64,000 nt of DNA from Trogon surrucura (lineage: Eukaryota > Chordata > Aves > Trogoniformes > Trogonidae). Shown here piece by piece: positions 56,901 to 64,000 of this stretch. The notes under the pieces were generated by a model. It made no database searches, was not told where the DNA came from, and saw only the letters and a program-made list of their open reading frames with translations. The DNA lies in NCBI GenBank assembly GCA_020746105.1, contig CM036617.1, forward strand, positions 142,131,845-142,195,844, in the 5' to 3' direction. Positions within the stretch are counted from its first letter, which is position 1. Every line of letters begins with the position of its first letter. A program made the position numbers and the translations under genes.

Positions 56901-58496
56901 CCGCTGTCCCTTTTCTTTCCATCTACAGCCTAGGAATCTTAGCATTTGCTGGCAAATTTGAACCCAGCTTTGCAGTGGGAGAGAGATATGAGAGGTAGTT
57001 AAGGTCTTATTACTTCAAGGAAGATGGGTAGGTAAAGTTGAGACAGTCTCAATACTTTGCATGCATAAAAAAATGAAATGACAGCTTGCTGTTACTAAAA
57101 TGCAGACCACTCTGTCCTTTGCTTCCCTCTCTTCTGGGACTAACTCTAGTTTTGATCTTCTGGTGCTGATTCCTTTTGCTACCCTAGAGGAAAAAGAAAG
57201 CCACTGGATTAGTTCTCTGTGGTTTTAGTGAAGTGAATCATTTTCTGTGCAAGAGCTGTAGCGGGGCACATGATGAGGAAGACGGGAGTTGGACCTTCCC
57301 TTTTACGAAGCACATATGTAGGGGTCGGAGGGAAGAAGCCATTGATTTGTCTCTGGTTGCCTTACAAACCCTTATGAGATGTCTGAGAATCTGTGTAGGA
57401 GAGACCATGTCAATGTTCAGTGCTGCAGGAAAGCAGCCTCTGCTGCTGCCCACCCTGCTAGCGTTTGGTATTTGAGAAGGGGAGGGATGTTCTGACGGTG
57501 AAGTCATTAGGCCGAGGGACAGCAGTTTCCATGTGGTCTCAGATAAATCACTTAATCTCTTGGTGCCTCAATTCCTCATCACGTAAAATGACGTTTGTCT
57601 TCTGGCCTTTGGGTTTGCCGAGTACTGAGGATAACGGGGTCAGTTGTAGCCTGCAGATATCACGTGCTTACCTTCTCAGATGATGGTAGGTTCTTGGCTT
57701 TCTCTTGATGTGTTTTGTTTTGTTTTTAAAGAAAAAGGTTGCTGCAGAGTAAATACAGTTTATTGCATTGCACACAACTGTCGTCTCTCACTGCCCTGTG
57801 AATTAGACCATCCATTTTTCTAGCCTAGTGCCTATTTTTATACTTGGGCATCTGTTGGAGGGAGTTGGCCGTACAATATTGCAATTGCACAGGCAAAAAC
57901 ACTTAGAGAGCTCTTCTGGGCTCTAGAAGTGAAAAATCAGGGGGGGAGATGGACTGGGTAGCATCTTGACTACTTTTAGTTGACAAAGTGCATCCTGTGT
58001 GCTCTTTTGCTTCACAGTATGTTGTGTAACTTTTTCTCTACTTGAAGCCTCAAAAGAAGGGTATTGGTAGACGTGCTTCCAATTTTATGGCAACCACTAG
58101 TGACTTTTTGAAGGTGTACTGCTGGGCTATCTCATACTTCCATACAGGTGTATCTAAGTAGTTGCAGACTGGTATCTCTGTATGTACAGAGGGTTGCACT
58201 ATTTTGTCCTTTTGGATGTTCCACAATCCAAATGAGGAAACATTTCTGATTTCTTCCTGTTTTGCTTCTTTTCAAATGAAAATTTTAATCCAGATTTTTT
58301 TTTGTGTCACTGAGACCTTCATATTTTGCAGCAGTCTTCAAAGTCCCACTCATGATCAGGCTCCGTTGTGATAACTGCTGTTCAGATCATACAAAACTTG
58401 GGGCAAAAGTCGTCACATCAGAGAAGCTGCAAGCTTCAGCGGTGCAAAAAATAGCGTGCACATTATTGATTATGGATAGCCATCCTTGTGTGACAG

Positions 58497-58540
58497 GAGA
58501 AGGCTTCAATGATGTAATGATGAGAAGGCTTTAATGATGT
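58497..58540. repeat. Short tandem duplication, period 25 bases
   Basis: gagaaggcttcaatgatgt (58497-58515) and gagaaggctttaatgatgt (58522-58540) differ at one of 19 positions. Confidence 0.85.
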
Positions 58541-59611
58541 TTAACGAGATCTTTGCAGGATCTAGTCCTAAACAAAAATGAGGCTCAATAGGAAAGCAGA
58601 AACACCATAAACAAATACTCTTTCAGTGTAATAATAATGATAACCACAAAACCTAATATAAATTACGTGAATTGAAAAGGTGGAAATCTGTAAGAGTTTG
58701 AGGTTTTTGTCTTAGAATCGTAGCAAACTACATTTTTATAGAAGCCTGAATGTCTTGAATCTTCTTAATGTTTGCTTTTAAAGACAGATGATGGAGGAGC
58801 AAAAGGGAAGTTGTTTTATATATCTTGGTGAATAATGTCTTGCAGGCAATGGCTTACACTGCATTAGGGGGCTGAGGTGCAGCGTTCATACTGAGACCGT
58901 ATTTGAGCTCTGTGGCTGGAGAAGCTGCCTGTTAAACGATGTGACAAGATGAGAGTCTTCAGCCCATCTGTCACCCATGCAGAAGTAAATGATCACATGG
59001 TACTGACTCCAAAGTAGAGGGAAAATCTGCTGTTACAGCCAACATTCCTTGCCCCAATACAAATATGTTCTTTGCTCACATAATAGCTATTCAGTTTGCC
59101 TACAGTCATTGTGTTCCCCCATTAAAGTTCAAAGGAATTGAAAATACACAGTTGACAAAGCCAACTTTTGTCTTGGAGTGAATATGTATTTTATTACAAG
59201 GTGTTTTATCTGTGAGATTTTTAGAAAATAAACTAGTCTGTGAAAAAGATCATGTGGTCATCCACATTTGAGCATAAAGATTTCTGGGTGAGTAGCAGTG
59301 ATTTTATTTTTATTTTTTATTTTCTTTCAATTTCTGTATAGTTAACTTCTACTAATTCTGTGGTATATGCCCTTTTCTTAAGGGCAGATGAATTTTGAAT
59401 GTTTTCTAAGAGGTGTTGTTAAAAAAAGCAAACAGCAGAAGCCCCCCACAACAAAACCAAAAACCCAACCCCTCAAACTCTTATTTTGACTCTTCAGACT
59501 TTGCTGAAAATTACTTTTCTTAAAGAATGAGAGGAGCATTTAGGTCAATAAGAGCCATGTAAATCAGATTACCTTATCTGTCTGGAAGTATTTTAATGCC
59601 TTTTATTCTGC

Positions 59612-59627
59612 TGCACATGCATGTGCA
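59612..59627. repeat. Perfect 16-base palindrome
   Basis: tgcacatgcatgtgca is its own reverse complement. It sits in a locally complex, non-repetitive stretch with a GATA-type site (ttatctg) about 40 bases to the left. Confidence 0.9.
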
Positions 59628-61608
59628 ATTATTTATGTAGGTCATATTAAAGTCCTCCTGTATGGAGAATATATGGAAATGAACTCTCTATCTCAGCTAA
59701 TAGCAAACTGCTGCCTCTAAACTTATGCAAGCAATAACAGTCAAGAAAAAAAACAACTTGGTCTTTAGGGATGTAATTTCATCTGTTTCTTACGTGAATC
59801 TTTTTTTGGTACTTAGAATGCCTGAAGGTAATGGCAAAACAATCTCCCCATGCAAATAGCAACAAGTAAGGCGACTATAATAGTTAACCTGTGGCCACTG
59901 AGGCCAGACTTTATTTAGGAAGTTGGCCAACCCAAGAGCTTTGTAAAAGCTTGATGAGGCAAGTTGTGGGGTTCATAATTTTTAAATACCGTTGGAACAC
60001 AGGAAAATTCCTGGAGACTTGAACAACTCTAGGGCTCTTTAAGAAAAACTAATGCTGTCTTAATGAGGGTAAATTAAATGACTCAATGTTATTATATCAA
60101 TAGTAATCACAGTCTGCTGAAATTCAATGGAAAATAGAAGAGCTGAGAAAGTTTCACTGTCTTAGATTAAATTTATGAAGAAGCATTTCATAAAAAAAGA
60201 GTTGGGAAGAGGTAAAATAAGGTAAGTTGCAGACAGTACAGGTGATTTTGAAGGATGGGAGAGGGAAAGAACAGTGTAGTTAAAGCAGTGAGAAGGGAGC
60301 TGTAGACAAAATGGTATAAAAAAAAAAAGAAAAAAGGCAAAGAGAAACTTAGGAGAGCAAAAGATCAGAAACCCAAGCAACTTAAATAGGAAGTCATCAG
60401 GAGACGGGAGTAGAAATTCCTCAAAAACAGCTTTCTACTATCATATACTTAGTAAAAGCTGTTTAGATCCTGCAGAAGCTTGCTGAAAAGTCTGTGGGAC
60501 TGTCTTTGGTGAAGAATTTCAGAAAAGCAAAAGCAATTAGTTGAATCAGCTTTTTCTACAAAAGTAGTGTGTCATTGTTTACAAAGATGAATGAGAAGTG
60601 TTCACAGAAGAGGTTTGAGAACAAATGGCAACGCACACAGCAACGAACCTCCAGAAACAGGTACCAGAACCAGGAATGCCTCTGTAAAGTTGGCAAGCGA
60701 TTGCTCATCGTGGCACAGCAATCTCTTGCTTCATTGAACCTTGTTCTTGGGAGAAGTGGTGACATGTGGGATCCACCGTAACGCGCGCCCTTAGAAAGGG
60801 TGTTGGTGGTCGGTACGTCCAGCAAAGGGGTCACCAATTAGAGAAGCAACTGGATCGTTAAGAGATGTCACCATTATAGTTTGCAGAAGAACTGACTTGA
60901 CTGCTGAAGGACAAGTCAGGCCTCAGGTTAGAAGTATTTGGAGGTGTTACAGAGGTAGCCAGAGAAATGAAGTTTTCTGTGGGAGAGGAGACTGATCTAG
61001 GGTTTTTGAGCTTGGAAAGAAATGGGAAGAAATATACCCCTGCTCTATAGATTTCTGTTGTGTCACAGTGCAGCAAATACAGAGTAGCAAGTGTGAAGGA
61101 AGTAAAAAGTTGTCTTTGTGCTGTACATAAATATCTTGCTTGTTGCCACAGGATATTGTGGAGATATATGTACGCCTTTCGAAAAGGATTAGTGAAATTC
61201 AAGTATCGTGGCTTCACTGAGCACTGTGTTTTGTGCCTGAAAGTTTTATTAATAACTTTTGGAGGCAAGAATGTTATGGAAGAGCTAATAGAGATGATGT
61301 TTTTCTAAATGTCCACTGTTGTCACATGGTGGAAGCAATATTTTGGGCAAGGTAGATTTTTGGTCTGGTAAAATGAAGAGTTGCTTTTAAAATCCTCTCT
61401 TATATTCCACAGCAAGATTGGTTAACTGATGACAGCAACCCTTTCTGACCTTAAAATCAGTAACAAGACCACAGCATCATGTGCTTTGCTGTCTGTAATA
61501 ATAAATTAACAACTGTGGACCTATTGGTTTTCCTTTAGTAATGTCTGCTGTTACTGGTTGAAAAGGGGGTTGACAAGTCGAAATAAAGAAGCCAAGAAAT
61601 TACTGATA

Positions 61609-61660
61609 CTATTTAGGTTGGAAAGGACTCAAGTTGTTAGGTTTGTCCATTAAAGCAGCA
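61609..61660 (-). mobile_element. Possible decayed CR1 end fragment
   Basis: ctatttaggttggaaaggac followed by tcaagttgttaggtttgtcc roughly follows the antisense CR1 3' end (tttaggttggaaaagacc, then a region around tcattaggtccaac). Similarity is weak and no end octamer pair is intact. Confidence 0.45.
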
Positions 61661-63314
61661 GAACATAACTATGGTGGAACATTACTGTGTTCTTAATGTA
61701 TGTAGGATCAGTACAGCATGTAAAGCATTTTTTCAAGAGCTTCACTTCTAGGCATAAAAATTTTCAGACTAACAGCTTTCTTCTGCTCAGTAGGATGTGA
61801 TCTGTTGGAAGTGTGTATTGACCTGGAACCAACAAGAAGATGACTAAGTAGGAGGAAAATGGTTTTAACATGCCTCTGCTTTGCCAAGGAATATGGAAAG
61901 AATAACAGATTTGTCAAGTCTGTGGGTCAGCTAGCCTTGTGGAGATATATGATATTTCTCTATGCACGACATACTTGGTGTATTGTGTTGGTTTTTTTCT
62001 AAAATTTAGGAACTGAAGTGTGAATCTTTCTGTGTCCCAGTTGCTGTTTATCACTTTCGTGGTCATGCTGTTACTGATCGGATGTATCCAGAGTAGGTGG
62101 GAGATGCTGACTTCTCTTCATTGTGGCAGGCACGTCATGAGGTCTGTCTTCTTGCTTGTTTTACTGTGTAATTTGAGAGCCAAGACTGTGCATGTCTGGC
62201 AGTGGCCAAAGCATTTTTGGTCCATGCACTGAAGTTGTGCAGTAGTCCTTCTCCCATTTCTCCGTTTTTGTTTTTCCCAAGCCACAGTATTCTCTATCCT
62301 GCCTTTCCTTGTCGTACTGGGGTATGTTGCATCACTCGTGTGCCAAACAGTCTCTTCTCGAGGTTTCAAAGAGTGCAAAGATAATTGCTTCTTTCTCCTT
62401 CATTCTTTGGAAGAGAACCACCAGCTTGAAAAATGAATATTCAGTTTAATAAAAAATTAAAAGTTTAGGTAAAGAGCAGAACCATGCTCTTCAGGGCCGG
62501 AGAGTAATGATCATACAGATGAAATCACAGGAGCACCCCTTCCTCGGTGAAGAAGAGGTAGCAGATCAGCAGTTAGTTCTTCTGAGGTGTCCTGGTGACT
62601 AGGTTCAAGTTCTGGCTGTTCCAGCAATGAACCTGAACCACTTGTTAACCTCTGTGACTCCCCTTTTTGGCATTTGTAAGAGTTGCAACACATATGATCT
62701 CATGTCCTCTTACAAACTGCATGTAGACCAGTCACCGAGAAATGGCCCTGTTCGGTGGAGAGTTCCAAGTGTGAGGACAAGGCTTTAAGAAGGAAGCAGT
62801 GATTTTTCAGGAGGCTGTTTAATAATACTTGGAGGTTTCTAGTGCTGGCCATCTCTCTGCTCTAAAAATGAAGCTTTCTGAGTGCTGAATTGCTGCCTGC
62901 TTTTAGATATCTCCTCAACTTCATGTTACCATAGGAGCGAAGGACACCGGCAACACTCTTTTTAACCCCCTACCCTTCTCTGTGTCTCACTTTTGTTTCA
63001 GAGTTTTTCCTGTGGGTCTCAAGTTTTTCATAGGGAGCTGTGCTGCTGTCTCTTAAGTGCAGAGCTCATTGCATTAAACCTGTTTGGGCTCGCTGCCTGC
63101 TGCTGGGGAGAGGAGGGTTCCATGGCGTGGGGGGTCCTTCCAGCCCTGCATCTCTCTCTTTCTAGCCCCTGCGCTCTCTTGGTAAAACCTTTTTGGGGTC
63201 TAAGTGGTTGCAGTCTCTCTTCCACTGAAGTTTCAAGATGACATACTGTTGCCATCTGTTCTTTTGGAGCAAAGTTACTGACTTGCTAAAAATTAAAATG
63301 CAGTGCGTTAATAA

Positions 63315-63856
63315 AATCATAGTGCTTTGGGTTGAAAGAAACCTTCTAAATATGACCTAGTCCTCCCTCCCCTGCTGTGGGCAGGGACGTCTTCCACAAG
63401 ATCAGGTTGCCCAAAGCCTTGTCCAAGCAGACCTTGAACTCTTCCCATGATTGGGCATGCACAAGTTCTCTGGGCAACCTGTTCCAGTGTCTCACCACCC
63501 TCACAGTAAAGAGTTTCTTCCTTACATCCAATCTGAACCTACACTCTTTCAGATTAAAACCATTTTCCCTTGTCCTGTCACTTAAAGGCTCTGGTAAAAA
63601 GTCTCTGTATTTCTTGCATACTCCCTCTATATATTTCAAGGCCACAGTGAGGTCTCCCCAGAGCCATCTTTTCTCCAGGCTGACCAACCCCAACTCTCTC
63701 AGCCTGTCCTCACAAGGGAAGTGTTCCAGCCCTGTGACCATTTTCATGGCCCTCCTCTCAACTCGCTCCAACAAGTCCATATCTTTCTCTTGCTGAGGAC
63801 TCCAGGGGTGGATGCTGTGCTCCAGGTAGGGTCTCACAAGAGCAGACTAGAGGGGA
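63315..63856 (-). mobile_element. CR1 LINE fragment with ORF2 C-terminus
   Basis: The left end shows the antisense 3' tail (atcatagtgctttgggttga and ggaaaga-like bases). On the minus strand a frame of 163 codons (63837-63346) reads RPYLEHSIHPWSPQ, EKDMDLLERVERRAMKM, RLRELGLVSLEKRW, then [12 protein letters not shown], which is the C-terminal end of the CR1 reverse-transcriptase protein. Just upstream the frame meets a TAG where related copies have a Tyr codon. The copy is 5'-truncated near 63856 and lies antisense to BORCS5. Confidence 0.92.
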
Positions 63857-64000
63857 TGTTAACTGTAAGAAAAAGTTAATATTTATGTTATGGATAGTAG
63901 GTAATTAACTTGAACAACAAAAAATGGTGGATCAACTTTTTGACAATGGGAATTTCTGCCAGGCAGAAGACTAAATGCCCCTCTTAGTGCTGTTGTTTAC
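63857..64000. other. Right edge of window, unique intronic sequence
   Basis: A short AT-rich stretch; nothing recognised. Confidence 0.5.

Larger units (their letters stand above)
51554..63314. other. Intronic stretch without recognised genes
   Basis: Mostly unique AT-rich sequence. It contains local tandem duplications (52224-52323, 52573-52649, 58497-58540), a G14 run (53981-53994) and a 16-base palindrome (59612-59627). It also contains a faint CR1 remnant (61609-61660) and the longest unexplained open frame of the intron (plus strand, 56362-56880). Confidence 0.5.

Noticed and set aside
60569-60781. Candidate BORCS5 exon (Gln/Arg-rich frame including RYQNQECL)
   Set aside because: Superficial similarity to the YQDHLHQ region only. 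The surrounding residues and the reading phase do not match.
63346-63837. Host gene in the 163-codon minus-strand frame
   Set aside because: The product is the CR1 reverse-transcriptase C-terminus inside a truncated LINE.

Overview
This window is vertebrate nuclear DNA and most likely comes from a passerine (songbird-type) bird. It is gene-sparse, with short exons, canonical GT/AG introns and two CpG islands. Its repeats are bird-type: several 5'-truncated CR1 LINEs with the diagnostic ATTCTATG/ATTCTGTG tail, ERV-type LTR fragments, and one tRNA-headed SINE with a CR1 tail. As I recall, SINEs of that kind (the TguSINE type) are restricted to passerines.

Two protein-coding genes are present, transcribed divergently. 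On the minus strand MANSC1 has a complete coding sequence: exon 1 at 9719-9500, exon 2 at 8530-8390 and exon 3 at 4655-3676. The exons join in phase to 446 codons plus stop. They encode a type I membrane protein with a signal peptide, a cysteine-rich MANSC domain, a long Ser/Thr/Pro-rich stalk, one membrane span and a short cytoplasmic tail. On the plus strand BORCS5 (LOH12CR1, myrlysin) begins with exon 1 at 14768-14825 and exon 2 at 15459-15602. These give the myristoylatable N-terminus and the first 67 residues of a roughly 196-residue lysosome-positioning protein. I could not find its remaining exons, so 15603-64000 is most simply read as part of its large second intron. MANSC1 next to BORCS5 in this orientation matches the human 12p13 order (LRP6 - MANSC1 - BORCS5 - DUSP16).

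Layout: 1-3461 is intergenic, downstream of MANSC1. 3462-9719 is MANSC1 (3' UTR signal, three coding exons, two introns). 9490-10225 is the MANSC1 CpG-island promoter. 10226-14414 is the shared intergenic spacer and holds a young CR1 copy (12928-13755). 14415-15205 is the BORCS5 CpG-island promoter. From 15603 to the end there is intronic sequence with CR1 fragments (17149, 20697, 22703, 28355, 43505, 61609, 63315), two related LTR fragments (21641, 50945), the tRNA-headed SINE (31464-31643), microsatellites, homopolymer runs and several short tandem duplications.

The two genes act separately: MANSC1 is a cell-surface or secretory-pathway membrane protein of poorly defined role, and BORCS5 is a cytosolic-face lysosomal subunit of BORC. 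I found no evidence of an undescribed multi-gene system. The most useful leads are the tRNA/CR1 SINE as a lineage marker, a nearly open CR1 reverse-transcriptase fragment, a palindrome plus nuclear-receptor-type motif in the BORCS5 intron, and the missing downstream BORCS5 exons.
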